Shown piece by piece: positions 50,105-59,073 of a DNA stretch of 64,000 nt. This DNA is from an uncultured Ferrovibrio sp. (GTDB taxonomy: Bacteria > Pseudomonadota > Alphaproteobacteria > Ferrovibrionales > Ferrovibrionaceae), in contig NZ_CALGPC010000009.1 of NCBI RefSeq assembly GCF_937960835.1, positions 277,658-341,657 of the forward strand, written 5' to 3'. Position 1 is the stretch's first letter, and each line of letters starts with the position of its first letter. Made by a program: the position numbers and the translations under genes. The notes under the pieces were generated by a model. The model worked only from the letters and a program-made list of their open reading frames with translations. It ran no database searches and was not told where the DNA came from.

Positions 50105-50806
50105 ATGAGCCAGTCCCGCGACCGCATCTTCGCCACTTTGCGCAAAGGCCTGCCGGCTGGTGCCGATGATGCCGCGCGCCGCGCCGCTGTGGCCGAGCGC
50201 ATCGGCCAGCATCCGCGCAACCTGATGCCGAAGCGCGCCCAGCTTCCTCATGCCGAACAGGTGGCGTTGTTCACCGCCAAGGCGGAAGCATTGACGGTCA
50301 CCGTCGACAGCGTCGCCAGCGAACAGGACGTGCCCGGCAAGATCGCCGATTATCTGGCCCGCCATAACCTGCCGAGCCATCTGCGCGTCTCGCCCGATCC
50401 GCTGCTGCAGAACCTGCCCTGGCACGAGCGGCCGCTGCTGCAGGTCGATTACGGTCCCGGCCGCAGCCAGGATCTGGTCAGCGTCACGCCGGCCTTCGCC
50501 GGCATCGCCGAGACCGGCACCCTGATGCTGCATTCCGCCAGCAACACGCCGACCACGCTGCATTTCGTGCCGGACCATCATCTGGTGGTGATGTATGAAA
50601 GCCAGATCACCGGCACTCTGGAGGAAGCCTTCCAGCGCCTGCGCGACAAGCTCGGCTCCGTCGAAAACTGGCCCCGCACAGTGAACCTTGTCACCGGGCC
50701 GTCGCGCACCGCCGATATCGAGGGTGTGCCGGTGCTCGGCGCCCATGGACCGCGGCGCCTGCATATCGTACTCATCAGCGATGGCCCCGCGTCGCAGCAA
50801 AGTTAA
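50105..50806 (+). CDS. lutC: Lactate utilisation protein C (LUD-domain protein)
   Basis: The 233-residue protein begins MSQSRDRIFATLRKGLPAGA and carries the LUD-domain pattern SVTPAFAGIAETGTLMLHSA and the ending NLVTGPSRTADIEGVPVLGA with a GPRRLHIVLI strand, typical of LutC/LldG. The start at 50105 follows the lutB stop by one base. Its last 26 bases overlap the start of the Smr gene, so the lactate operon is physically fused to a housekeeping gene. Confidence 0.92.
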   Translation: MSQSRDRIFATLRKGLPAGADDAARRAAVAERIGQHPRNLMPKRAQLPHAEQVALFTAKAEALTVTVDSVASEQDVPGKIADYLARHNLPSHLRVSPDPLLQNLPWHERPLLQVDYGPGRSQDLVSVTPAFAGIAETGTLMLHSASNTPTTLHFVPDHHLVVMYESQITGTLEEAFQRLRDKLGSVENWPRTVNLVTGPSRTADIEGVPVLGAHGPRRLHIVLISDGPASQQS

Positions 50807-51401
50807 GCCGGAACCGCTCGTCCCCGATCCGGAGGTGTGGCAGGAAATCGCCCGCGGCGTTAAGCCGATCCGGCGCAGCAACATCGCGCCGCAGCCGCTG
50901 GCGCCGCTGCCGAAACTCTACCGCCCCGAAGGCGCGGGCGCGGCGGCATATGCGAAAATCGACGCCAAGGAAAAGCGTCCGCTGCTGCCGGCCCATGTTT
51001 CCCCTGGCCGCCATGGCGAGCCGCCGGAGCTGCAGATGGACAAGCGCCTGAAGCAGCGCTTCCAGCGCGGCGAACTGCCCGTCGAAGCCCGCCTCGATCT
51101 GCATGGCCTGACGCTCGCCAATGCCGAACGCGCGCTGTCAAAGCTGATCCGCGACAGTCTCGCGCAGCAGAAGCGCTGCCTGCTGGTAATCACCGGCAAG
51201 GGCGCCCGGAGCGCTTCAGAGAATGATTTGTCGAGCGGTACCATGTCCGGGCGCGGCGTGCTGCGCGCCTGGCTGCCGGACTACCTGAAACGCGGGCCCT
51301 GGCGCGAGCAGATTCTGGGCGTCACGCCTGCGCGCCCGCATATGGGCGGCACGGGGGCTTTTTATGTACTGCTCAGAAGGCAGCGCAATGACGGTCGATA
51401 A
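50781..51401 (+). CDS. Smr-domain endonuclease-like protein
   Basis: The 206-residue protein has a basic N-terminus and a C-terminal Smr domain (ARLDLHGLTLANAERALSKL, LLVITGKGAR and GRGVLRAWLPDYLKRG), which in MutS2 and related proteins shows DNA-nicking or RNA-cleaving activity. Homologues follow tim44-mltA in related genomes, where they lie near hslVU. The start at 50781 lies inside the lutC end; the longer frame from 50688 is less likely. Biological role in this organism unknown. Confidence 0.87.
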   Translation: MAPRRSKVKPEPLVPDPEVWQEIARGVKPIRRSNIAPQPLAPLPKLYRPEGAGAAAYAKIDAKEKRPLLPAHVSPGRHGEPPELQMDKRLKQRFQRGELPVEARLDLHGLTLANAERALSKLIRDSLAQQKRCLLVITGKGARSASENDLSSGTMSGRGVLRAWLPDYLKRGPWREQILGVTPARPHMGGTGAFYVLLRRQRNDGR

Positions 51402-51476
51402 ATGACGCCTGCCGTGGCAGGCTTGAGCCGGGCCAAGCCCGAGCACGGTTTCATTCGGATTTCTGGATAGTCGTCG

Positions 51477-52580
51477 ATGTCCATTCACCAGTATTTCTCC
51501 CCCGATTACGCAACGGCGCGTCAGGCCTTCCTGAAGGCGGCCAGGCAGGCCAATGCTGCCGCCATCGAAAGCATGCCGCATCCGCTGAAAGGCATCGCGG
51601 GTGAGGATCTTTTCACCGATCTCGCCTGGTTCGGCCCGCGCGATGCCCAAGCCGTGCTGGTCACCGTCTCGGGCACCCATGGCATCGAAGGCTATTACGG
51701 CTCCGGCTGCCAGGTCGGATGGCTTTCGGAAGGCCATATCAACCGCCTGCCGTCCGGCATGGCGATGCTGCTGATCCATGCGTCCAACCCTTATGGCTTT
51801 TCCTGGGGTCGGCGGGTCAACGAAGACAACATGGACATCAACCGCAACTTCATTGATTTCGAAAAATCCGCGCCGCCCGCCAACCCGGCCTATGCCGAAG
51901 TGCATCCCTGGCTGCTGCCGGAAAGCTGGGACGACGACACCGCCCGCGCCATACAGGAAAAGCTGACGGCATATTTCGAGCGCGTCGGCGCCAAGGCGGC
52001 GACGGCTGCCATCGTCGGCGGCCAGCACAGCCATCCGGACGGCATCTTCTACGGCGGCAAGGAGCCCTGCTGGTCGCACCGCACCATCAAGGCGATTGCG
52101 GAAAAATATCTGAAGCAGGCCCGGCATGTCTGCGTCATCGACTTCCATACCGGGCTTGGCCCCTTCGGCTATTCGGAACTGATCTGCCGGCATCAGCCGG
52201 GGTCCGAAGCACTGCGGCTCGCGCAGGCCTGGTGGGGCGATGCGGTCACTTCGCCGGCGATGGGCCAGTCGGACTCGCCGATCATCGAAGGCAATCTGCG
52301 CATGGGCCTTGTGCGCTTCTGCGAACCGGCCACCACGGTGGCGATCAACATCGAGGTCGGCACCATCAGCTCGCAGGATGTGCGGCTTTCGGTGATCGCC
52401 GATAACTGGCTGCATCTGCGCGGCGACGTCTTCTCGCCGCTCGGACAGAAGATCAAGCGGCAGATCCGCGCCGCCTTCTATCCGGAAAGCGATGAATGGC
52501 GCGGCCTCTGCTATCCGCGCGCGGTGGAAATCCAGCAGCAGGCCATCGCCGGCCTGGCGGCGGCGTTGCCTTCGCCATGA
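51477..52580 (+). CDS. DUF2817 (M14-like) metallopeptidase-family protein
   Basis: The 367-residue protein shows the M14-like zinc pattern of DUF2817: VSGTHGIEGYYGSG (His and Glu), DNMDINRNFIDF, and VIDFHTGLGPFGYSELICRH with the third zinc histidine. It lacks a signal peptide. Related proteins include N-acyl and aspartoacylase-like deacylases, so it may act on an amide or peptide. It overlaps the next gene, an XRE regulator, by ATGA. No specific substrate is suggested by the neighbours. Confidence 0.8.
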   Translation: MSIHQYFSPDYATARQAFLKAARQANAAAIESMPHPLKGIAGEDLFTDLAWFGPRDAQAVLVTVSGTHGIEGYYGSGCQVGWLSEGHINRLPSGMAMLLIHASNPYGFSWGRRVNEDNMDINRNFIDFEKSAPPANPAYAEVHPWLLPESWDDDTARAIQEKLTAYFERVGAKAATAAIVGGQHSHPDGIFYGGKEPCWSHRTIKAIAEKYLKQARHVCVIDFHTGLGPFGYSELICRHQPGSEALRLAQAWWGDAVTSPAMGQSDSPIIEGNLRMGLVRFCEPATTVAINIEVGTISSQDVRLSVIADNWLHLRGDVFSPLGQKIKRQIRAAFYPESDEWRGLCYPRAVEIQQQAIAGLAAALPSP

Positions 52581-52927
52581 CGCCCTTCGGCGCCCGCATC
52601 CGCAGCCTGCGTCAGGCGCGCGGCGTTACCCTGAAACAGATGGCAGCCGATATCGGCGTGTCGGCCGCCTATCTCTCGGCGCTGGAGCATGGCCATCGCG
52701 GCCGCCCGTCCTGGCTGCTGCTGCAGCGCATCTGCGGCTATCTCAACATCATCTGGGATGACGCTGAGGAACTGGCGGAACTGGCAAAGCTGTCGCATCC
52801 GCGCGTCACCATCGACACGGCGGGTCTGTCGCCGAAGGCAACCCTGCTGGCGAATGAGCTGAGCCGCAAGATCGCCAGCCTGGATGACAGCAGGCTCGAC
52901 CAGATGCTCAAGCTGCTGCGCGGATAA
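52577..52927 (+). CDS. XRE-family helix-turn-helix regulator
   Basis: The 116-residue protein has a Cro/C1-type HTH (IRSLRQARGVTLKQMAADIG, VSAAYLSALEHGHRGRPSWL) and a C-terminal helical region ending ASLDDSRLDQMLKLLRG. It is coupled to the DUF2817 gene by an ATGA overlap, suggesting a shared function, possibly control of that gene. The start at 52577 fits the overlap; the longer frame from 52496 runs in another frame of the upstream gene. Confidence 0.85.
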   Translation: MTPFGARIRSLRQARGVTLKQMAADIGVSAAYLSALEHGHRGRPSWLLLQRICGYLNIIWDDAEELAELAKLSHPRVTIDTAGLSPKATLLANELSRKIASLDDSRLDQMLKLLRG

Positions 52928-53118
52928 CCGCGAACAGTTTCACCTGCGCCACGGGTATCGCTGATCTCTGGCCTCCACTGAGACCAGGAATGTCACGACT
53001 TTGCCGCGTGATCGCCCCCTTGGTGACGCTGTTTTCCTCCCTACATCGTTAAGTAGCTCCTTCGGGCGTTACCAAAGCCTTGGCTGCCGTGTTGAACAGG
53101 CGTCAAAGGAGGTCCCCG

Positions 53119-55308
53119 GTGAGTCTCGCCGAAGCAACGGATGGTATCGACCAGATAAAAACGGCGTCAGCACTGCTCCAGCCCGGACGGAATGTGTGGC
53201 GATGCGAAAAGGCCGCGCGTGTTGCCGTGCTGGTGGATGCGGCCGCCTATTATGGTGTGCTGCGGCAGGTTTTGCGTAACGCCAAGCGCAGCATCTACAT
53301 CATTGGCTGGGATATCGACAGCCGCACGCCGCTGGTCGGTGCCGACGGCAAGACCGGCGACGATCTGCCGCCGCGCCTGGGGCCGTTCCTGTCCGAACTG
53401 GCGGCGCGCAGCCCGGATCTGTCGATCAAGCTGCTGCTGTGGGATTACGCGCCGCTCTATTCGCTGGAGCGCGAGAAGATTCCAGCCCTGACCCTGCAAT
53501 GGAGCACGCCGCCCCAGATCGAGCTTTGCCTCGACAAGATGCTGCCGATCGGCGCGTCGCATCACCAGAAGATCGTTGTGGTGGATGATGCGGTGGCGTT
53601 CTCCGGCGGCCTCGATCTCACCATCCGCCGCTGGGACACTGCCGAGCATGCGCCGGGCAATTTGCTGCGCGTCGATCCTGCCGGCGTGATGTACCCGCCC
53701 TTCCATGACGTGCAGATGATGGTCGATGGCCCTGCTGCCCGCGCGCTGGGAGATCTTGTTCGCATGCGCTGGCAGCGCGTCACGCAGGAGCGCCTCGCCC
53801 CTGTGGACGTTCCTGTGGACGAGGTAGCGTGCGAGCCAGATCTGTGGCCGGAAACGCTGCAACCGCATTTCCGCAATACCACAATCGGCATCGCGCGGAC
53901 GCATCCGCGCTACGGCGCGGAGGTAGAGATCCGCGAAATCGAGCATCTGTTCCTCGATATGATCCGCAGCGCGCGCCGCAGCATCTATATCGAGAACCAG
54001 TTCCTGACCTGCAACATCGTGGCCCAGGCTCTGGTCGATCAGCTCAAGGCGCGGCCCGATCTGGAAGTCGTCATCGTCACGCCGAAAACCTATTACAGCT
54101 GGCTCGAACAGCAGAGCATGCTGTCCGGCCGCATCCGCTTCATGCGCTGCCTGCGCCAGGCCGGCGTCGATCACCGTGTCCGGCTGCTCTATCCGCATAT
54201 CTGCCGCGATGGCCAGGAGGCCGATGTCAAGGTGCATTCCAAGGTCATGATCGTCGACGACCGCATTCTGCGGGTCGGCTCCGCCAATCTGTGCAACCGC
54301 TCGGTCGGCCTGGATACCGAATGCGATCTTGCGATCGAGGCGAGCAATGAGCAGGAGCGCGATGGCGTCACCCTGCTGCGGAACAGCCTGCTGGCTGAAC
54401 ATTGCGGCGCGACGGCGCAGGAGGTCGCCGAGGTTCTGGCGCAGAACCAAGGCTCGCTCTTTGCCGTGCTCGATGCTTTCCCAAATCGCGAGCACCGCCT
54501 GCTGCCGGTCGAAGACCGCACCATGGCCGGCCTCGATCTCATCGCGCCGATCAATCTGCTGGCCGATCCCGAACGGCCCTTTGGCGCGGAGGATTACTTC
54601 ACCTCCTCCGACAGCGATCCGCCGCGCGTCAGCCGGATTGCCCGCGTGATCAAGCTCAGCACCGTCGCCATCGGCCTCCTGCTGCTCGTGCTGGCCTGGC
54701 GCTACACGCCGCTGGCGGCTTCGATCTCGCCGGAAAACCTGACGGAGTCTTTTGCCCGCATCGCCGACAGCCCCTGGGCCCTGCCCATCGTGCTCGGCGT
54801 ATTCGTCGCCGCTGGTCTGGTGGCATTCCCGGTCACTTTGCTGATCGCGGCCACAGCTGCGGCATTCGGCACCTGGCAGGGACTGCTGTTTGCCACCATG
54901 GGCGCGCTGGCCAGCGCCTTGATTACCTATGCCATCGGCCGGCGTCTGGGCGCGCAGATGCTGCGGCAGGTCATGGGGCCGCGCATTCATCGCATCGCCT
55001 GCCGGGTCAAGGATAACGGCATCGTTGCGATGACCATGGTCCGGCTGATGCCGACGCCGCCCTTCACGCTGGTCAATCTGGTGGCGGGCGCGGCCAGGAT
55101 CCGCATCTCCGACTACATGGCCGGAACCGTGCTGGGCCTGGCGCCGGGCATCGTCGCTCTGTCGGCTCTGGGCGGGCAGGTCTTCGACATGCTGCACTCG
55201 CCAAGCTTTGTCGACATCCTCATCTTCGTTGCCACCCTGTCCGGCTGGCTCGGCGTCTCCGTCTGGCTGCAGCGGATCATCTCCCGGCACCGGAAGGCGG
55301 AGGCGTGA
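53119..55308 (+). CDS. Phospholipase D-like protein fused to a C-terminal VTT (DedA/SNARE-associated) membrane domain
   Basis: The 729-residue protein has two HKD motifs (HHQKIVVVDD and HSKVMIVDD) of the phospholipase D superfamily, like cardiolipin synthases, and a C-terminal membrane part with an initial helix (VAIGLLLLVLAWRYTPLAAS) and a VTT/DedA-type region (VTLLIAATAAAFGTWQGLLF, RLMPTPPFTLVNLVAGAA). The GTG at 53119 is chosen because AAGGAGG lies 6 bases before it; a TTG at 53080 is weaker. The stop overlaps the next start as GTGA. Likely role is phospholipid synthesis or turnover at the inner membrane. Confidence 0.9.
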   Translation: MSLAEATDGIDQIKTASALLQPGRNVWRCEKAARVAVLVDAAAYYGVLRQVLRNAKRSIYIIGWDIDSRTPLVGADGKTGDDLPPRLGPFLSELAARSPDLSIKLLLWDYAPLYSLEREKIPALTLQWSTPPQIELCLDKMLPIGASHHQKIVVVDDAVAFSGGLDLTIRRWDTAEHAPGNLLRVDPAGVMYPPFHDVQMMVDGPAARALGDLVRMRWQRVTQERLAPVDVPVDEVACEPDLWPETLQPHFRNTTIGIARTHPRYGAEVEIREIEHLFLDMIRSARRSIYIENQFLTCNIVAQALVDQLKARPDLEVVIVTPKTYYSWLEQQSMLSGRIRFMRCLRQAGVDHRVRLLYPHICRDGQEADVKVHSKVMIVDDRILRVGSANLCNRSVGLDTECDLAIEASNEQERDGVTLLRNSLLAEHCGATAQEVAEVLAQNQGSLFAVLDAFPNREHRLLPVEDRTMAGLDLIAPINLLADPERPFGAEDYFTSSDSDPPRVSRIARVIKLSTVAIGLLLLVLAWRYTPLAASISPENLTESFARIADSPWALPIVLGVFVAAGLVAFPVTLLIAATAAAFGTWQGLLFATMGALASALITYAIGRRLGAQMLRQVMGPRIHRIACRVKDNGIVAMTMVRLMPTPPFTLVNLVAGAARIRISDYMAGTVLGLAPGIVALSALGGQVFDMLHSPSFVDILIFVATLSGWLGVSVWLQRIISRHRKAEA

Positions 55309-56081
55309 GCGAGCAGGAAGCGCCCCGCATCCGCGTCCTGACCTGGAATGTCCATAGCGGCATCGGTCCGGACGGACGCTACGATCTCAAGCGCGTCGTC
55401 GATCTGGTGCGCAGCCATAATCCCGATATCGTCGCCCTGCAGGAGATCGACTCCCGCGGCAAGGGCGAGACCTCGCCGTTTTCCTTTCTCGCGCAGTCGC
55501 TCGGCAGCCATGCGGCGGAGGCCAAGACCATCCTGGCGCCCGATGGCTATTACGGCCATGCACTGATCAGCCGCTGGCCGATGGGCGAGATCGCGCTGCA
55601 CGATCTTTCCATCTACCGGCGCGAACCGCGCTGCGCCATCGAAACCACGGTGGCGACCCCCTGCGGTCCTTTGCATCTCGCCACCGTGCATCTCGGGCTC
55701 GGCTGGCACGAGCGGCGCCAGCAGGCGGCGATGCTGGCTGCCATCGCCGGCACCTCGCGGCGCACCACGGTGATGATGGGCGACTTCAACGACTGGTTTT
55801 TCTTCGGATCGGTGCGCAGCGTGCTGAAAACCATCCTGCCGACCCGCACCATGCACCGGACCTGGCCCGCGCGGCGGCCGCTTTTCCGGCTCGATCGCAT
55901 CTATTGCCGTCCGCATGGCGCGCTTTGCCGCTCCTGGGTTGATCCTGCCGCGCGCAAAATTTCCGATCACCTGCCGGTGATTGCCGACATTCGCCTGGAT
56001 ACCAATGTCGATCCGGCTGTGCCCGGCCCGCAGGCGCTCAGCCTGAGCGATCCCGAGGCGCGGCTGCCGGCCGAACCATGA
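55305..56081 (+). CDS. Endonuclease/exonuclease/phosphatase-family protein
   Basis: The 258-residue EEP-fold protein has IRVLTWNVHSGIGPDGRYDL, the catalytic Glu in IVALQEIDSRG, the MMGDFNDWFFFGSV motif and SDHLPVIADI at the end. EEP members include phosphodiesterases, nucleases and sphingomyelinases. It starts with GTG overlapping the PLD-VTT stop. This pairing of a PLD-VTT gene with an EEP gene suggests a linked role in phospholipid phosphodiester chemistry rather than in DNA repair (inference). Confidence 0.87.
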   Translation: MSEQEAPRIRVLTWNVHSGIGPDGRYDLKRVVDLVRSHNPDIVALQEIDSRGKGETSPFSFLAQSLGSHAAEAKTILAPDGYYGHALISRWPMGEIALHDLSIYRREPRCAIETTVATPCGPLHLATVHLGLGWHERRQQAAMLAAIAGTSRRTTVMMGDFNDWFFFGSVRSVLKTILPTRTMHRTWPARRPLFRLDRIYCRPHGALCRSWVDPAARKISDHLPVIADIRLDTNVDPAVPGPQALSLSDPEARLPAEP

Positions 56082-56099
56082 TTGGCTGAGCCGTGAGAT

Positions 56100-56891
56100 T
56101 CATTTGAGGCGGTACTGCGCCAGCCGCATACCGCTGTCGATCAGCAGCGTCTCGCCGGTGATATTCGGCGCGGAGGTGAGGAAGAAGACGATGCTTGCCG
56201 CGATATCCTCGGGCTGGTTGGTGCGGCGCAGCGGCGCCAGCGTATTCCAGGTCTCCTGCGCGGCCTGATAACCAGCCTCGCCCATGCCCTGCTTCAGCCA
56301 TTCGCCTTCGACAAAGCCGGGGCAGACCGAATTGATGCGCACCTCCGGCCCCAGCACGCGGGCCAGACCCAAGGTCATGCCGTTCAGCGCTGCCTTGGAG
56401 GCGACATAGGCAAGCGAGGAGCCCATGGCCGTGATGGCGGCGGTGGACGAGACATTCACCACCGCGCCCCTGGTGGCGCGCAGATACGGCTCGGCGGCGC
56501 GGATCATCTGGAACGGGCCGATGGTGTTGACGGCATAGATGCGCTGGAAATCTTCCGCTGACAGTCCGCCAAGATCCTTATGCGCGACGAATTTGGTGGT
56601 GCCCGCATTGTTGACCAGGAAATTCAGGTGGCCGAAATGAGCCACCGTCTCGTCCACGATGCGGCGGCAGGCGGCGTCATCGGAAACATCGCCCGGCGTA
56701 AGAAAAGCCCGCGCACCCAGCGCCTCGCATTCGGCCGCGACGCGTTCGGCGGCTTCCTTGCTTTTCGAGTAATTGATCGCAACCGAACAGCCGCGCCGCG
56801 CCAGCAGCCTAGCCGTGGCGGCACCGATGCCGCTGGACGCACCGGTGATCAGGGCAACGCAATCTGTCAATTCGGCCTTCGACTCGGGCAT
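56100..56891 (-). CDS. Short-chain dehydrogenase/reductase (SDR)
   Basis: The 263-residue classical SDR has the cofactor motif ALITGASSGIGAATARLLAR, FLVNNAGTT, the Ser in VVNVSSTAAI, the Tyr-x3-Lys in LAYVASKAALNG, and a GETLLIDSGMRL C-terminus, as in FabG-like enzymes. The basic residues RRGCSVAINYSKSK suggest NADP preference. Substrate unknown. It stands alone, convergent with the EEP gene and downstream of hslU on the same strand. Confidence 0.88.
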   Translation of the reverse strand: MPESKAELTDCVALITGASSGIGAATARLLARRGCSVAINYSKSKEAAERVAAECEALGARAFLTPGDVSDDAACRRIVDETVAHFGHLNFLVNNAGTTKFVAHKDLGGLSAEDFQRIYAVNTIGPFQMIRAAEPYLRATRGAVVNVSSTAAITAMGSSLAYVASKAALNGMTLGLARVLGPEVRINSVCPGFVEGEWLKQGMGEAGYQAAQETWNTLAPLRRTNQPEDIAASIVFFLTSAPNITGETLLIDSGMRLAQYRLK

Positions 56892-56990
56892 GGCTTTCCT
56901 CCGCTATTCTTCGCCGTTGCGAATAGAATGGCGGAATTCGGCCGCGCCGTCACCTTTGGCGTAGCGGCAGCCTGCCCGGGTCAGGCCGCT

Positions 56991-58304
56991 TCAAAGGATG
57001 TATTTGCTGAGGTCGCTGTTCTTGGCGAGGTCGCCGACGCGCTTGCGCACATATTCGGCATCCACCTTCACCATCTGGCCGGAATGGTCGGACGCCGTGA
57101 AGCTGATTTCCTCCAGCACGCGCTCCAGGATGGTGTGCAGGCGGCGGGCACCGATATTCTCCACCCCGTCATTTACGTCGGCGGCGATCTGCGCGATCGT
57201 GTCGATGGCATCCTCTGTGAATTCCAGCGTCACCTGCTCGGTGGCCAGCAGCGCCACATACTGCTTCAGCAGGCTGGCTTCCGGCTCGGTCAGGATGCGC
57301 TTGAAATCCTCCCGGGTCAGGCCCTTCAGCTCGACGCGGATCGGCAGGCGGCCCTGCAATTCGGGCAGCAGGTCGCTCGGCTTGGCCAGATGGAAGGCGC
57401 CGGAAGCGATGAACAGGATATGGTCGGTCTTCACCGGGCCATGCTTGGTCGCCACCGTGGTGCCTTCGATCAGCGGCAGCAGGTCGCGCTGCACACCCTC
57501 GCGGGAGACGTCGCCGCCGCCGCGATATTCGCTGCGCGCGCAGATCTTGTCGATCTCGTCGATGAAGACGATGCCGTTCTGCTCCACCGCGGTCAGCGCT
57601 TCCTTGGTGACCATCTCCTGGTCCAGCAGCTTGTCGCTTTCTTCCTGCGTCAGCGCCGCCATGGCTTCTTCCACGGTGGTCTTGCGCGGCCGCCGGCGGA
57701 TGCCGCCCAGCGCCTTGCCCAGCATGTCCTGCAGATTGATCATGCCCATCTGCGCGCCGGGCATGCCGGGGATCTCGAACATCGGCATGCCGCCGCCGCT
57801 GTCGGGCAGGTCGATCTCCAGCTCGCGCTTATCGAGTTCGCCCTCGCGCAGCATCTTGCGGAATTTCTGCCGCGTCTCGACGCTGGCCTTCTCGCCCACC
57901 AGCGCATCGAGCAGGCGCTCCTCGGCGGCAAGCTCGGCCCGGGCGCGCACTTCCTTGCGGCGGCGCTCGCGGGTCATGCTGACGCTGATCTCGACGAGGT
58001 CGCGCACGATCTGCTCGACATCACGGCCGACATAGCCGACCTCGGTGAATTTCGTCGCTTCCACCTTCAGGAAGGGCGCGTTGGCGAGTTTCGCCAGGCG
58101 GCGCGAAATCTCGGTCTTGCCGACGCCGGTTGGGCCGATCATCAGGATATTCTTCGGCAGCACTTCCTCGCGCAGGCCTTCGGGCAGCTGCTGACGGCGC
58201 CAGCGGTTGCGCAGGGCGACGGCGACGGCCTTCTTGGCCTCGGCCTGGCCGACGATGTAGCGGTCGAGTTCGGAAACGATTTCGCGCGGCGAAAAGGAGG
58301 TCAT
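56991..58304 (-). CDS. hslU: ATP-dependent protease ATPase subunit HslU
   Basis: HslU unfolds substrates and feeds them to the HslV peptidase. The 437-residue AAA+ protein starts FSPREIVSELDRYIVGQAEA, has Walker A MIGPTGVGKTE, the intermediate I domain (about 110-230), Walker B VFIDEIDKI, sensor regions, and the C-terminal LSKYIL tail that docks into HslV. It overlaps hslV by ATGA and is translated with it. Confidence 0.97.
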   Translation of the reverse strand: MTSFSPREIVSELDRYIVGQAEAKKAVAVALRNRWRRQQLPEGLREEVLPKNILMIGPTGVGKTEISRRLAKLANAPFLKVEATKFTEVGYVGRDVEQIVRDLVEISVSMTRERRRKEVRARAELAAEERLLDALVGEKASVETRQKFRKMLREGELDKRELEIDLPDSGGGMPMFEIPGMPGAQMGMINLQDMLGKALGGIRRRPRKTTVEEAMAALTQEESDKLLDQEMVTKEALTAVEQNGIVFIDEIDKICARSEYRGGGDVSREGVQRDLLPLIEGTTVATKHGPVKTDHILFIASGAFHLAKPSDLLPELQGRLPIRVELKGLTREDFKRILTEPEASLLKQYVALLATEQVTLEFTEDAIDTIAQIAADVNDGVENIGARRLHTILERVLEEISFTASDHSGQMVKVDAEYVRKRVGDLAKNSDLSKYIL

Positions 58305-58858
58305 GCGATCTTTTCGATGATGATGTTGCGGTTGGTATAGACGCAGATGTCAGCGGCGATCTCGAGAGAGCGCCGGGCGATCGCTTCGGCGTCCATATCG
58401 TCGCGGTCAATCAGGGCGCGGGCCGCGGCCAGGGCGTAATTGCCGCCCGATCCGATTCCGATCAGGCCATCCTCGGGCTCCAGCACGTCGCCGGTGCCGG
58501 TCAGCACCAGGGACACGTTTTTGTCGGCCACCGCCATCATTGCTTCCAGGCGGCGCAGATAGCGGTCGGTGCGCCAGTCCTTGGCGAGTTCCACGCAGGC
58601 GCGGGCGAGCTGGCCGGGATAGCGCTCCAGCTTGTTTTCCAGCCGCTCGAACAGGGTGAAGGCATCCGCGGTCGCGCCGGCAAAGCCGCCGATGATCGAC
58701 CCGTCGCCCAGACGGCGCACCTTGCGGGCATTCGATTTGATCACAGTCTGGCCGAGGCTGACCTGGCCGTCGCCGGCCAGCACAACCTGTCCGTTTTTAC
58801 GCACCGCCAAAATGGTAGTGCCATGCCAGGTGGCGTGCCGGTCTTCGCTGCTGCTCAT
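58301..58858 (-). CDS. hslV: ATP-dependent protease peptidase subunit HslV
   Basis: HslV is the threonine peptidase of the HslVU heat-shock protease. The 185-residue protein has the active-site segment WHGTTILAVRKNGQVVLAGD, where processing exposes the N-terminal Thr, and the later GIGSGGNYALAAARALIDRD. A prosegment of about a dozen residues precedes the Thr. It is the first gene of the hslVU operon, with a probable promoter 30-60 bases upstream. Under alphaproteobacterial heat shock it is usually controlled by RpoH. Confidence 0.97.
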   Translation of the reverse strand: MSSSEDRHATWHGTTILAVRKNGQVVLAGDGQVSLGQTVIKSNARKVRRLGDGSIIGGFAGATADAFTLFERLENKLERYPGQLARACVELAKDWRTDRYLRRLEAMMAVADKNVSLVLTGTGDVLEPEDGLIGIGSGGNYALAAARALIDRDDMDAEAIARRSLEIAADICVYTNRNIIIEKIA

Positions 58859-58890
58859 TGAGGGAACCTTCGTCTTACGGTGGCCTCCTC

Positions 58891-58919
58891 ATGTAGGAAA
58901 GCCCAAGCCCGGACGCAAG
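58891..58919 (-). promoter_or_regulatory. Candidate hslVU promoter
   Basis: On the minus strand CTTGCG is followed after 17 bases by CTACAT, close to the CTTGAC-17-CTATAT type of alphaproteobacterial housekeeping and RpoH promoters. The predicted start point is about 25 bases before the hslV ATG. The match is visual. Confidence 0.4.
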
Positions 58920-59073
58920 CACGCTCGTTATGGTAACTGTCGAATTGTACAACGGCGCGTTTTGCTACCATCGGTTTTCTACGACGAAAGAGTAATCGGA
59001 AGAAAACTCGACGACCCCGGCGGCTGCTTCTAAAATCGCCGCATCGGTGCGGGCAGAGGCCGATGGGGGTAAT

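Noticed and set aside
53167..55290. 707-codon minus-strand open frame
   Set aside because: Shadow of the phospholipase D-VTT gene, which has clear catalytic motifs and membrane helices in its own frame.
56580..58340. 586-codon plus-strand open frame
   Set aside because: Antisense to hslU and the SDR gene; His/Gln/Arg-rich with no recognisable domain.
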